From the NCBI GenBank assembly GCA_012729675.1, contig JAAYCR010000030.1:1-47955 (forward strand): a stretch of 47,955 nucleotides of DNA, written 5' to 3'. Origin of the DNA: Phycisphaerae bacterium. Lineage in GTDB: Bacteria > Planctomycetota > Phycisphaerae > Sedimentisphaerales > Anaerohalosphaeraceae. Under the pieces are notes generated by a model. The model was not told the origin of the DNA. It did not search any database and saw nothing but the letters and a program-made list of their open reading frames with translations. A program made the translations under genes and the position numbers. Positions 15,954 through 25,258 of this stretch are shown piece by piece (position 1 is the first letter of the stretch; each line of letters opens with the position of its first letter).

Positions 15954-17102
15954 CTACTCAACTTCCGGGTCAGTCTTGAGGGCATCCTGGAAGCTCTTCA
16001 TATCGCTGGCCCATTTTTGAGCTTCGAGCAGATCGACCACGCCGCGTTTGACGAGGATCGCCAAGTGCCGCTCGAAGGTGATCATCTTTTCATCCGGCTG
16101 GTTTTTGGTCTTGACCTGCATCTGGGAGTAGATTTGTTCGAGTTTGCCTTTGCGGATGAGATTGGCGACGGCGTAGTTGCTGTTGAGGATTTCCATCGCC
16201 ACGAGGCGACCGTTGCCGTCCTTACGCGGCAGGAGCTTTTGGCAGACGATATACCGCAGGCCCAGCGAAAGCTGGTTGCGCACTTCATCCTGCCGTTCGG
16301 AAGGGAAAAAGTCGAGAATGCGGGTCAGCGTACCCGTCACGTCACGGGTGTGCAGCGTCGAGAAGACCAGGTGGCCAGTCTCAGCGGCGCTGAGCACCAG
16401 CGAGACGGTCTCGGCGTCGCGCATCTCGCCGACAAAGATCACGTCCGGGTCTTCGCGCATCATCGAGCGCAGGCCGTGCGAAAACGTATCGACATCGCGG
16501 CCCAGTTCCCGCTGCGAGATCATCGAATTCCGCTGCGGGTAGATGTATTCGATAGGGTCTTCCAGCGTGATGATGCGGCAGGCACGGTTCTCGTTAATCC
16601 GCTGGATGAGCGAGGCGATGGTCGTGCTTTTGCCGGCGCCGGTGATGCCGGTAAACAAACACAGTCCCTGCTTGCGGCGGACAATGTCCTGCCAGCAGGA
16701 GTTGGGAAAGCCGATCTTTTCCGGCACGGGGATCTCATTGCCCAGCGCCCGAATGGCGGCGGTCAGCCCGTCGTTGTCGAGAAAGGCGTTGATGCGGAAC
16801 TGGAGCGAGCCGTATTTGTAGGAGCAGTCCACCGCGCTGTCGCGTTTGAGGGCGTCGATGTTTTTCGGCCCCAGCAGCGGATAAATCAGCCCCTCGGCCA
16901 CCGGCGCGGTGACGATGCCGCCCTTGAGCCGCACCAGCTCCCCGTCGATGCGATACGCCGGCTGGGTGCCGATCTTGATGTGCAGGTCCGAGACGCGCAT
17001 CGCCCCCATCTTCTCAAAATACGCCAGCATATCCGTAAGGCTCAAAAACGCCCCTTCCCCGGCGGGGTAAATCTTGGCGTCTGCTAACAGCGGCTGTTCC
17101 AT
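15954..17102 (-). CDS. pilT: PilT-like type IV pilus retraction ATPase
   Basis: A 382-residue secretion-superfamily ATPase. It has an N-terminal PAS-like domain ending DLHIKIGTQPAYRIDGEL, Walker A GITGAGKSTT, the Asp box ITLEDPIEY, a Walker B region DVIFVGEMRDAET, and a His box HLVFSTLHT. These identify the PilT/PilB family, and the HIKIG-PAYRIDG region with the absence of a PilB N-terminal domain favours PilT. The C-terminal AIRNLIRE motif of classical PilT appears as the divergent AVANLIRKGK. ATP hydrolysis would drive pilus depolymerisation at the cytoplasmic membrane. No other pilus gene is in the window. The ATG at 17102 has CGAGG upstream, and 25 upstream codons were rejected. Confidence 0.88.
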   Translation of the reverse strand: MEQPLLADAKIYPAGEGAFLSLTDMLAYFEKMGAMRVSDLHIKIGTQPAYRIDGELVRLKGGIVTAPVAEGLIYPLLGPKNIDALKRDSAVDCSYKYGSLQFRINAFLDNDGLTAAIRALGNEIPVPEKIGFPNSCWQDIVRRKQGLCLFTGITGAGKSTTIASLIQRINENRACRIITLEDPIEYIYPQRNSMISQRELGRDVDTFSHGLRSMMREDPDVIFVGEMRDAETVSLVLSAAETGHLVFSTLHTRDVTGTLTRILDFFPSERQDEVRNQLSLGLRYIVCQKLLPRKDGNGRLVAMEILNSNYAVANLIRKGKLEQIYSQMQVKTKNQPDEKMITFERHLAILVKRGVVDLLEAQKWASDMKSFQDALKTDPEVE

Positions 17103-17235
17103 AATACCTCGTTGAAAAATATGATTGTTGTCCGTGTTCACCCTATTGTAACGATTACGGATATAAAAGCAAATCAAAATCCGGCACGAGAAAAAGGCGA
17201 GGGTTTTCCGCTTCGGCTTCGCAGCCTTCTTTCTA

Positions 17236-17877
17236 TTAATCGCGTCCGTTCAAAAACGGGTTATGCCGCTTTTCATTGCGTATGGTGGTGGTCGGCCCGT
17301 GGCCGGGATAGACCCGCGTCTGTTCGGGCAAAATCAGCAGTTTATGCTTGATTCGGTCGATGAGCAATGTATGATCGCCGCCCGGAAAATCTGACCGCCC
17401 TACCGAACCGGCAAACAGCGTATCGCCACTGAACAATATCCCCTCTTCCGAGTGATACAGGCATATTCCACCGGCCGAGTGCCCCGGAGTATAAATCAGT
17501 TCGAAATGCAGACCGGCCGCTGCAAAATAGCGGTCGTCATCAAAAAACATCTCCGCCGGGCGGGTCTGCACCATGACCTCGGCCAGAATTGAAAGATTTT
17601 TCGTCGGACTGGTCAGCATGTCGGCGTCGGCTTTGGCGATGGCAACCCGAACTTTCGGCCAGTGCTGCCGAACCGTTTCGATCCCCCCGATGTGATCGGC
17701 GTGGCCGTGGGTGGCCACAATCATTTCCGGCGTCAACCCGTTGTGCATTAAAAAATGAATCAGCGGTTCCGGATTCAGCCCCGGATCGATCAACAGGCAG
17801 GACGTGGAGATCTCCTCCGCCCGCACGCAATAACAGTTCGCCTGTAAATCTCCTAATACGATTGTATCAATCTTCAT
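17236..17877 (-). CDS. MBL-fold metallo-hydrolase, glyoxalase II-like
   Basis: A 213-residue metallo-beta-lactamase-fold hydrolase. The binuclear metal motif is THGHADHIGG, with further ligands at TPGHSAGG, GDTLFAGSVGR and PGHGPTT. It is shorter than true glyoxalase II, lacking the C-terminal substrate domain, and belongs to the small GloB-like group that may cleave thioesters such as S-lactoylglutathione analogues. CGGAG precedes the ATG. It lies 134 bp upstream of pilT on the same strand, which is probably incidental. Confidence 0.88.
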   Translation of the reverse strand: MKIDTIVLGDLQANCYCVRAEEISTSCLLIDPGLNPEPLIHFLMHNGLTPEMIVATHGHADHIGGIETVRQHWPKVRVAIAKADADMLTSPTKNLSILAEVMVQTRPAEMFFDDDRYFAAAGLHFELIYTPGHSAGGICLYHSEEGILFSGDTLFAGSVGRSDFPGGDHTLLIDRIKHKLLILPEQTRVYPGHGPTTTIRNEKRHNPFLNGRD

Positions 17878-18109
17878 CTATAACTCCGGTTAATCTGACG
17901 TGTTACCCCATACTGTATCAGAAACCGGAGTGCTTGTATAGAGGGTCGTTTGAAAGTCGCCGTCAGCGTTTGAGCCGCTCTTGGATTTGGTCGCTGCAAT
18001 ATGCAATCCGATGACGCAAATCCAACAAATACACCTTCAACTACGTTACCACAGGTAATTCCCCGGCAGGATTATCGCATATCAACTCATCAATCGCCAA
18101 TAAAACGCG

Positions 18110-19483
18110 TTATTTTGCCATTTCAAGAGCGGTTGTGGTAATATAGTATTTCGTAATCATATTGGGAACTTCCCATTCCGGCATCTTCCCTTCTTCCAGA
18201 AAGCGAAGGTACTTTTCCGTCACTTTTGCAAAGTGCGCCTCGTGGCCGATGCGATACCGGTCGGGGATTAAGACGTGCCAACGGTCGCCGTCGCGCAGCA
18301 TCATGACACCGCGATATTCCCGTTGAAGCTCCAAAATCGCCTTATAGAGCGCCGAACCGATCTTGTCCATGTCGGCGCTGTTTACCGGCTTGACGTAGAG
18401 TTCGTGCTTGTACTTCTGATCCGCCCCTTGCTGTATGACGATATCCGACAGGGTGCCGCGCATCAGCGAGAAATGCGTGTCCTCGGCGCCTTCAGGGGCC
18501 TGGTAGTCCCATTGCACCTTGACACGCGCATGGACGCCTTTGATGCGATAATCAATCTGCCCGTTCGCGTAACACGGCAGCACGCCGTCCGCATTCAGTT
18601 GAGTCTGCAGAAAGTCGGGAAAACCGGACATACCCGTCACGCGATCAAATTGCTCCCGCGTCAGCATCGTCGGCCAGCGTTGGGCGCTGAGCATTTGAAT
18701 ATCCTTCGTATAGTCGATAATTTGGTCGGGAAACGCCTCCCACTGAACCAGGTCCACCAAATGGGTCGTGACATCGACAATGCCTTCGCCTTGCTGGGTG
18801 GTGTCAAAGTACCAATCGGGACGGAGCAGCGGCTGGCCGGCGACATATTTACAGAAGTGATGAACGCTCTCTTTGACAATCGCGGGGTTCTCCGCCGTAC
18901 CCGTCTGCAGCGTGCCAAACACATCGGGGTTCTGAGCAAGCGTTCGCTGCAGGATCGCATGGATCAGATAGCGTTCGGTCATAATATCGTACAGCAGCAC
19001 ATTGTTTTGCTCGGCGGCAACGAACGCCTCTTTGAGCAGCTCAAAACCGTCTTTTTCGATGCACATCGGCTTGTCGGAATAGACGTGAATGCCGGCGTCA
19101 ACGAATGTCTTGATGTATTCGGTTTTTTTGCGGTTATTGCCGGACAGCATCACCACATTGCCCTTCCTCTCGGCCATCGCCTTCTGAAGGAAATCGTCGC
19201 CGCGATAGACCTTTGTTTTCCACTGAGTGGGATTTTCGGAACGGGAATTGAACCGATTGATGCGTGCCAAATGGCCTTCTACGTCCGGGCCGGCGGGGGC
19301 ATAGACATACACCGTCGGGTTCAGTGTCGGATACATCTCTTTTTGCACCAGCGCCGCATGAAAATGGCCGGGATCGACGGTTATCAGCGTTACCGGATAG
19401 TCCGTACTTTTTTGCACCGGAAGCGCGCAAGAAGCCGCCAGCAACATCACGGCAACCATACTTATCATAAGCATCATTTTCAT
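18110..19483 (-). CDS. Gfo/Idh/MocA family oxidoreductase, exported lipoprotein
   Basis: A 457-residue protein with a lipoprotein signal (MVAVMLLAASC). The Rossmann-type N-domain has the variant start TLITVDPGHFHAALVQ in place of the classical GxGxxG. DKPMCIEKDGFELLKEA supplies the conserved Lys-Pro of the family, and ERYLIH and VDVTTHLVDLVQW lie in the C-terminal substrate domain. It resembles the group with a putative oxidoreductase C-terminal domain (PF16490). AAGGA precedes the ATG. It is the last gene of the locus with the TRAP transporter, so it may modify a sugar or glycoside at the cell surface. The reaction and cofactor state are unproven. Confidence 0.82.
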   Translation of the reverse strand: MKMMLMISMVAVMLLAASCALPVQKSTDYPVTLITVDPGHFHAALVQKEMYPTLNPTVYVYAPAGPDVEGHLARINRFNSRSENPTQWKTKVYRGDDFLQKAMAERKGNVVMLSGNNRKKTEYIKTFVDAGIHVYSDKPMCIEKDGFELLKEAFVAAEQNNVLLYDIMTERYLIHAILQRTLAQNPDVFGTLQTGTAENPAIVKESVHHFCKYVAGQPLLRPDWYFDTTQQGEGIVDVTTHLVDLVQWEAFPDQIIDYTKDIQMLSAQRWPTMLTREQFDRVTGMSGFPDFLQTQLNADGVLPCYANGQIDYRIKGVHARVKVQWDYQAPEGAEDTHFSLMRGTLSDIVIQQGADQKYKHELYVKPVNSADMDKIGSALYKAILELQREYRGVMMLRDGDRWHVLIPDRYRIGHEAHFAKVTEKYLRFLEEGKMPEWEVPNMITKYYITTTALEMAK

Positions 19484-19537
19484 TGATCAATCCTTTCCTA
19501 AATCATCACGTAAAAGCAGGTTAGCTGTTTCATAAGG

Positions 19538-20839
19538 TTAATTCTCAATCAATCGCAACAAGTTCGGCAACCACATCGACAGCGGCGCCCAGTAGGTAAT
19601 CACCACCAGCGCCGCGATCATCGCCAAAAAGAACGGAATCATCGACGGCAGGACTTTGGCGATGCTGATTTTGCCGATGCCGCAGCCGATAAACAGACAC
19701 GTCCCCACCGGCGGCGTACAGATGCCGATGCACAGGTTGGCGATCAGTATAATGCCGAAGTGGATCGGGTGCATCCCCAGTTCAATCACCACCGGCAGAA
19801 AAATCGGCGTAAAGATCAATACCGCCGGCGTCATATCCATAAACGTCCCGACCGCCAGCAGCAGAGTATTGATGATAATTAAAATGACAATCGGATTGTC
19901 GGAAATGGCCAGCATCGCTGCGCTGACCGATTGCGGGATATTTTCATACGCCAGGATCCAGCTCATCGCCGTACTACACCCGACCAAGAGCATCACCACC
20001 GATGTCGTAATCCCCGCCTGCAGAAGAATTCGCGGCAGATCTTTGATCTTGACTTCCCGATAAATGCACACGGCCAGCAGCAGCGCATACGCCACCGAAA
20101 CCGCCGATGCCTCCGTCGGCGAAAATATCCCCGACAAAATCCCGCCGATGACAATGATGATCAGCAGCAGACTGGGCAGTGCGTCAAAAAAGCTTTTAAA
20201 AATCCGCAGGGTCGATGTTTTTTCCGGCTGTCCGTAGCCGCGTTTAATGCTGATGATGGCACAGGCCAGCATAATCGCAAGCCCGACCAGGATTCCCGGC
20301 AGAATACCCGCCATGAACATCGCCGCCACGGATACATTGCCCGCCACGACCGCATAGACGATCATCACATTGCTGGGTGGGATCAGCAGACCCGTCGTCG
20401 CCGCCGTGGTCGTCACCGCCACGTTGAACGCCCGCGAATAGCCCTGCTTGTTCATTTCCGGGATCATAAACCCACCGACCGACGAGACCGCCGCCGCCGC
20501 CGACCCGGAGATCGAACCGAACATCATACAGGTCAAAACATTGACATAACTCAATCCCCCGATCGCCCAACCGACCGTCGCACTTGCGAAATTGATCAAT
20601 CGGCGTGCCATGCCGCCTTCCCCCATCAATATTCCCGACAGGATAAAAAACGGAATAGCCAACAGCGGAAAACTGGCAATGCCCGAAGCGATGCGCTGCG
20701 AGACCATATAGCTGCTGGTATCGTCACCCAGCGACAGAAATGTCAAAAAGGTGGCGATCCCGATACACACCGCGATCGGCACGTTGATCAGCAGCAGAAT
20801 CACAAAGCTGGAAACCATGATCAATACCTGTGTTTCCAT
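19538..20839 (-). CDS. dctM: TRAP transporter large membrane subunit, DctM type
   Basis: A 433-residue protein with about 12-13 hydrophobic helices. It shows the DctM features FFILSGILMGEGGMARRLINFA near the N-terminus, the GSISGSAAAAVSSVGG region, and the C-terminal NLCIGICTPPVGTCLFIGCGIG. It forms the sodium-coupled transport channel with DctQ. The gene follows dctQ after 3 bp, so they are cotranscribed. Confidence 0.95.
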   Translation of the reverse strand: METQVLIMVSSFVILLLINVPIAVCIGIATFLTFLSLGDDTSSYMVSQRIASGIASFPLLAIPFFILSGILMGEGGMARRLINFASATVGWAIGGLSYVNVLTCMMFGSISGSAAAAVSSVGGFMIPEMNKQGYSRAFNVAVTTTAATTGLLIPPSNVMIVYAVVAGNVSVAAMFMAGILPGILVGLAIMLACAIISIKRGYGQPEKTSTLRIFKSFFDALPSLLLIIIVIGGILSGIFSPTEASAVSVAYALLLAVCIYREVKIKDLPRILLQAGITTSVVMLLVGCSTAMSWILAYENIPQSVSAAMLAISDNPIVILIIINTLLLAVGTFMDMTPAVLIFTPIFLPVVIELGMHPIHFGIILIANLCIGICTPPVGTCLFIGCGIGKISIAKVLPSMIPFFLAMIAALVVITYWAPLSMWLPNLLRLIEN

Positions 20840-20842
20840 GCC

Positions 20843-21421
20843 TTACACCTCCACTTCAGGAATCTCCGGGACAGACTCTTTGCCGGAGATGATTTCGATA
20901 ATGTTTTCAATACAGAACAGCAGAATGAAAAGACCGCTGATCGGAACCGCCAGATACATATAGCCGGCCTTTATCTGCAGGGCAGGCAGGATCACCTGCT
21001 TATCGAACGCTTCGCTGACCAGCATGTAGCCGCCCCCAATCAGGATAACGGCGGCAAAAAATCCGACGATGATGTTGACGACAACATCAACGATTTTCCG
21101 GGCATCAGGATGCAGTTTGCCAACAAAATAATCGACGCCCAGATGCGCCTTGGCGCCGTAGGCCACCGCCGCCCCCAACAGCGACACCCACATCATCAGG
21201 TTGATCGCCACCTCTTCGGTCCACGACGTCTGGCCGCGCGGCAAAAACGACCACGGCTCATACCCGCATTTGATCAGCTTGGCCACCAGTCCGCCGCTGG
21301 CGCGGGACAGAACGCCCCACAACACATCCAGCACCAGCACCGAAAACAGCACGATCACCGTCCACTCCAGCAGCTTGATCATGGCTTTTTTGAGAGTGAT
21401 CAGGGTGTTGACAAGCATCAT
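20843..21421 (-). CDS. dctQ: TRAP transporter small membrane subunit, DctQ type
   Basis: A 192-residue protein with four membrane helices and the DctQ core WTEEVAINLMMWVSLLGAAVAYGAKAHLGVDYF. Its ATG overlaps the dctP stop by four bases (ATGA), ensuring balanced synthesis. It is somewhat longer than the family average because of an extended first loop. Confidence 0.93.
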   Translation of the reverse strand: MMLVNTLITLKKAMIKLLEWTVIVLFSVLVLDVLWGVLSRASGGLVAKLIKCGYEPWSFLPRGQTSWTEEVAINLMMWVSLLGAAVAYGAKAHLGVDYFVGKLHPDARKIVDVVVNIIVGFFAAVILIGGGYMLVSEAFDKQVILPALQIKAGYMYLAVPISGLFILLFCIENIIEIISGKESVPEIPEVEV

Positions 21422-22431
21422 TCAATATCCCGAATTTTCTGGATCAATTCGCCGAGGCGCGTGCCTTCATAACGCTCAATCAGCGGCTGCACCCGTTCGA
21501 CAAACGGGGCTGTATCGGGATAATGCACCTCGACGCCGCGTGCCTGCACTTCTTCCAGCGACCGTTCGGTCTCAATCCGCCATAGTTCGCGTTGATAGAC
21601 GCTCGATTCGTCGGCCGCTTCCTGCAGCCAGACCTGTATCTCTATGGGCAGCGCGTTCCAGATATCGGCATTAATCAGAAGGATGTCGGGAATGCGGGTG
21701 TGTGCATTCATCGAGAAGAACTTGCAGACTTCATAATGTCGGCTGGTATAGAAACTGGGTGGATTGTTCTCAGCGCCATCGACGACGCCCTGCTGGAGCG
21801 ACGTGTAAAGCTCACCCCACGAGATCGGCGTCGGTTCACCGCCCATCACACGAATCATATCCATCGACGTGCGGCTTTCCATCACGCGAATCTTCTGACC
21901 CCGCAAATCGTCCGGCGTCAAAATCGGTCGCGTGGTCGTATAAAAGTTTCGACTTCCCGAATCGTAATAGCACAGCCCGCGATAGCCGGCGGCGTTGCCC
22001 AGCGACAGCATCTCCTGTCCCAGCGGCGAGTGCAGCACCCGCCAAAAATGGTCGTGATCGCGGAAAATATACGGCAGGCTGAACAGCCCCATTTCGGGGA
22101 TAAACGCCTCCATCGCCGCGGCCGAGACCTTGGTGATCGCCAGCGCCCCGCGTCCCAACTGCTCGACATTGTCTCGCTCGGACCCCAGCACGCCGCCGGC
22201 GATGATCTGGATACGGGCCGCCCCGTCGGATTTTTCCGCCAGCCGCTCGGCCATATAGACCATCCCCTGATGCACGGGATGCGACGCATCCAGTCCGTGG
22301 GCCAGACGCAGGGTGATGACACCACTATCGTCGGCAGTAGTATTACGCACATAAAGCGTAAAGCCACCCACAGCGATCATCAGCCCTATCACAACCCCGA
22401 CAAGTAATAACGATATGTCTCGATTTCCCAT
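21418..22431 (-). CDS. dctP: TRAP transporter solute-binding protein, DctP type (possibly uronate)
   Basis: A 337-residue periplasmic binding protein anchored or exported by an N-terminal hydrophobic segment (about 7-27). The DctP core is clear: LRLAHGLDASHPVHQG, LPYIFRDHDHFWRV, GQKIRVMES with the carboxylate-binding Arg, and ISWGELYTSLQQGVVDGAENNP. The Arg with the GAENN motif fits binders of sugar acids such as glucuronate or galacturonate, but the exact ligand is a guess. The surrounding oxidoreductase genes support a carbohydrate-derived acid. It is the second gene of the operon, 67 bp after the fused oxidoreductase. Confidence 0.92.
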   Translation of the reverse strand: MGNRDISLLLVGVVIGLMIAVGGFTLYVRNTTADDSGVITLRLAHGLDASHPVHQGMVYMAERLAEKSDGAARIQIIAGGVLGSERDNVEQLGRGALAITKVSAAAMEAFIPEMGLFSLPYIFRDHDHFWRVLHSPLGQEMLSLGNAAGYRGLCYYDSGSRNFYTTTRPILTPDDLRGQKIRVMESRTSMDMIRVMGGEPTPISWGELYTSLQQGVVDGAENNPPSFYTSRHYEVCKFFSMNAHTRIPDILLINADIWNALPIEIQVWLQEAADESSVYQRELWRIETERSLEEVQARGVEVHYPDTAPFVERVQPLIERYEGTRLGELIQKIRDIE

Positions 22432-22498
22432 ACTCTGTCGTTTATTCCTGACGTCTATTTGAACATAATTGATACATTATCCAACGTCTATGACGCTG

Positions 22499-24976
22499 CT
22501 ATTGCTGCACCGCCATGGCATCCAGATTCGGGCCGGCCCCAACAGCGACCACGCGGACGGCGTTTCGGCCGGTGCGGAAGGTCACGGTCTTATCGACTGT
22601 CTGCCAATTGGTCCAACTTCCGGTACTTGCAAAGGGGATGCGCCCGACGTTTTCGCCGTTGATGAACAGATCGCATGGCCTGTCGTTCTGTGCCGCATAG
22701 CGGAACGTCAGCTTAAACGTACCGCCGGCGTCCGCCAGTACATTATCCCATTCCACGAAGCTGCCCGCCTCGCCGAAATCCACAAAACCCGTTCCCTGAT
22801 AGCCTGCCTGATTGTTGGCGACCTGGGCATCGTTAAGCCGCTGAGCTTGCTCGGCTTCATAAATGGCGCCGTCCATCTTGGAGGGAACGGCCGCAACGGA
22901 ACCGCGTTCGCGGTGCGGGTAATAGAGTTCGCCGCCGACGCCGAGGTCTTTGACGCGGAGGTTGCGGAATTTATAGACCAGATCCCGTTCGCCGTGATGC
23001 TGAATGCCGATATGGCCGGTCAGGTCCATCTCGTCGTGAATATCGGTGGTCAACACTTCGTTGACATAAATCTGAATATGTGACCCGATACAGACGATGC
23101 GGTATTTGTTCCACTGACCCTGCTTGAAGCAGTCGCCCGCGCGGGCACGAAAGGCGGCGATAGAGGCGTCGCGCTCTTCATTCGAGGCGGCACGGTCTTG
23201 ATTCGGCGACACAAACCACTTCCGCCGTTCTTCGTCATACAAACCGCCCGACCACCCGCGGTCGGAAGGATCCACTTCCGCCTGGTAGCCCCAAACACGG
23301 TTTGGAGCCATCTGACTGCGGAACTGGAAGCCGGAGTTGCCCTGTCCGGCAGGCATGAGGATGTCGGCTTCAAAAACAAAATTGGCGAACGTGTCTTTGG
23401 TCATCAAAAACCACTTGGCGCGATCTGTGGTCAGATGGACTTCGTCGCCGACGACTTCAAACCGGCCGAAGTTGTAGGGATTGACCCACTTGCTCATCGT
23501 CCCATCAATCAGATTATCCCACGCTACCGCCTCAGGCTTTTTGATCTGGGCTGCCTTGGACTTGGCCGGCTGGAGGCGGTCGTAGGCATCCCAGCCCCCG
23601 CGGACTTCGGGGCCTTTGAGCATCGCGTTGGCCTCGGCGTGGTTGGTGATCTCCATCCGCTCGGCATCATAGAGCAGCGTACCGCCAAACCGCTGGCCGA
23701 TACAGCCCAGGCACAGCAGTTCCGCCAGAGGCCCGGATATCGCGAAGGGCGAAGTGACCGGCTCGATACCCTGACAGGCATTCATGAAGTTCTGATAATG
23801 GTTGGACAATCTGCCCGGGGAGGCAGGCAGTCTGCCGGCTTGCCGTAGCTCGGCCATCTTCGCATCGGGAATGATACGGTAATTGGCGCCATGGCTTGTT
23901 CCGTGGACGATAAGATCCTCGCAGTACACCAGCGAGCCGACGTTGCCCAGATTGCCGGTCCAGCCGGGCGGCGGGGTCGGGTTGTTGCGCTGGCCGTCGT
24001 ACCAGTTCAGTTCCATCGGCGGTCTGCCGTCGGCGGCCTTGAATTTGAAGGTAATCACCGAGCCTTGCGGATAGAGCAAGTCGCTGGGACCGATCAGCTT
24101 GGTCGTAATCTCGTAGGGCTGGGCCAATTTCAGATAATAGTGATGGAGGGCGTCCATGATGTGCGCGCCCCAGTCGCCCATCGCCCCGCAGCCGAATTCA
24201 TACCAGCAGCGCCAGTTGCCCCCGATGAGTTTTTCACTGTACGGACGGAACGGACGGCGGCACAGCCACAAATCCCAATCGTAGCCGATTGGCGGGACGG
24301 CCTCGGGATAGGTGGAATCGGTCCAGCCGTGCCAACGACGGCTGTTGGTCATCCAAGCGTCAACCTTGCTGACGTTTTTGATCAGTCCCGCTTCCACCCA
24401 TCGGCCGAACTGGATCGTCCCGGAGCCGGAATGGCCCTGATTGCCCATCTGAGTGACAACCTTGCAAGCTGCTGCGGTCCGGGCAAGAAGACGGCTTTCA
24501 TAGACGTTCTGAGCCATGGGTTTTTCGACGAAGACGTGCTTACCCAGCAGCATGGCGTGCATCACCATCGGGAAATGCGCATGGTCGGGCGTGCAGATGA
24601 CGACCGCATCGATCTTGTCATGCAACTGCTCAAGCATTTCGCGGTAATCGCGGAAACAGGGAACATCAGGAAATCCGCGAAGCGTCTCGTTCTGGTTCAG
24701 GAAAGCGACATCGGCAAACGCGACAAATTCGACCTGTGCCGATAGCCGGCGGAATTCTCCAAGCACATCGTTGCCGCGATTAAACACGCCGATAACCGCC
24801 GTGCGGACTTTTTGGCCGCGCGGAATCAGGCGAGGTTCATAAAGCGGCGCGGGGTCTTGACCGGCAAACAACCCCCCTTTGGCAAACATCAGGATCGGCG
24901 GCGTATAGAGGATTGTTTTAAGCATGTTGCGTCGTGATATACCGTTGTTGTCGCGTACGTTTCGCTGTGAAGTCAT
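22499..24976 (-). CDS. Exported Gfo/Idh/MocA oxidoreductase fused to DUF1080 and CBM6/35-like domains
   Basis: An 825-residue three-part protein. The N-terminus carries a twin-arginine-like signal (ISRRNMLKTILY). Residues about 55-450 are a Gfo/Idh/MocA domain with TAVIGVFNRGND (dinucleotide loop), VICTPDHAHF, FVEKPMAQN and GDWGAHIMDALHHY. Residues about 480-690 are a DUF1080 (3-keto-disaccharide hydrolase/LamG-like) domain with GNSGFQFRSQ and GHIGIQHHG. Residues about 705-825 look like a CBM6/CBM35 module (IYEAEQAQRLNDAQV, GFVDFGEAGSFVEW, ending NLDAMAV). Tat export fits a cofactor-loaded oxidoreductase. The combination suggests oxidation of a sugar at C3 followed by cleavage of the keto-glycoside on a bound polymer. 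It is first gene of the TRAP operon. Confidence 0.87.
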   Translation of the reverse strand: MTSQRNVRDNNGISRRNMLKTILYTPPILMFAKGGLFAGQDPAPLYEPRLIPRGQKVRTAVIGVFNRGNDVLGEFRRLSAQVEFVAFADVAFLNQNETLRGFPDVPCFRDYREMLEQLHDKIDAVVICTPDHAHFPMVMHAMLLGKHVFVEKPMAQNVYESRLLARTAAACKVVTQMGNQGHSGSGTIQFGRWVEAGLIKNVSKVDAWMTNSRRWHGWTDSTYPEAVPPIGYDWDLWLCRRPFRPYSEKLIGGNWRCWYEFGCGAMGDWGAHIMDALHHYYLKLAQPYEITTKLIGPSDLLYPQGSVITFKFKAADGRPPMELNWYDGQRNNPTPPPGWTGNLGNVGSLVYCEDLIVHGTSHGANYRIIPDAKMAELRQAGRLPASPGRLSNHYQNFMNACQGIEPVTSPFAISGPLAELLCLGCIGQRFGGTLLYDAERMEITNHAEANAMLKGPEVRGGWDAYDRLQPAKSKAAQIKKPEAVAWDNLIDGTMSKWVNPYNFGRFEVVGDEVHLTTDRAKWFLMTKDTFANFVFEADILMPAGQGNSGFQFRSQMAPNRVWGYQAEVDPSDRGWSGGLYDEERRKWFVSPNQDRAASNEERDASIAAFRARAGDCFKQGQWNKYRIVCIGSHIQIYVNEVLTTDIHDEMDLTGHIGIQHHGERDLVYKFRNLRVKDLGVGGELYYPHRERGSVAAVPSKMDGAIYEAEQAQRLNDAQVANNQAGYQGTGFVDFGEAGSFVEWDNVLADAGGTFKLTFRYAAQNDRPCDLFINGENVGRIPFASTGSWTNWQTVDKTVTFRTGRNAVRVVAVGAGPNLDAMAVQQ

Positions 24977-25075
24977 TTGTGTTCTCCAATAAAATCACTT
25001 TGTTTTGATTTAGGTTTAGAGGTTAATACCGCGACCTCAATTTCAAGCAAGGCAACATGGCCGGATAATCGACCA

Positions 25076-25104
25076 ACACCATGCACAAAATACCACACAC
25101 CATG
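25076..25104. promoter_or_regulatory. 21-bp-spaced direct repeat, candidate AraC-type operator
   Basis: ACACCATG occurs at 25076-25083 and again at 25097-25104, exactly 21 bp apart in the same orientation. Direct half-sites two helical turns apart are what AraC-family dimers bind. The site lies in the divergent region, 100 bp from the oxidoreductase start and 155 bp from the AraC gene. Confidence 0.5.
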
Positions 25105-25258
25105 AGATTATTTCTTACCAGTATTATTGTTAAAATGCAAGAAAAGTTTTGAGAGTTTTTCCCGGCAAGCCCTTCCAGACTTATATAATTACACGGAAAT
25201 ACCTTATTATTAAGAAATATATAGTGTTTTGCCTCCCAGTAGTGTAGAATAGCGACCT

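Noticed and set aside
19931-21472. Plus-strand open frame of 513 codons rich in Arg, Gln and His
   Set aside because: Antisense to dctM and dctQ, with shadow-like composition.
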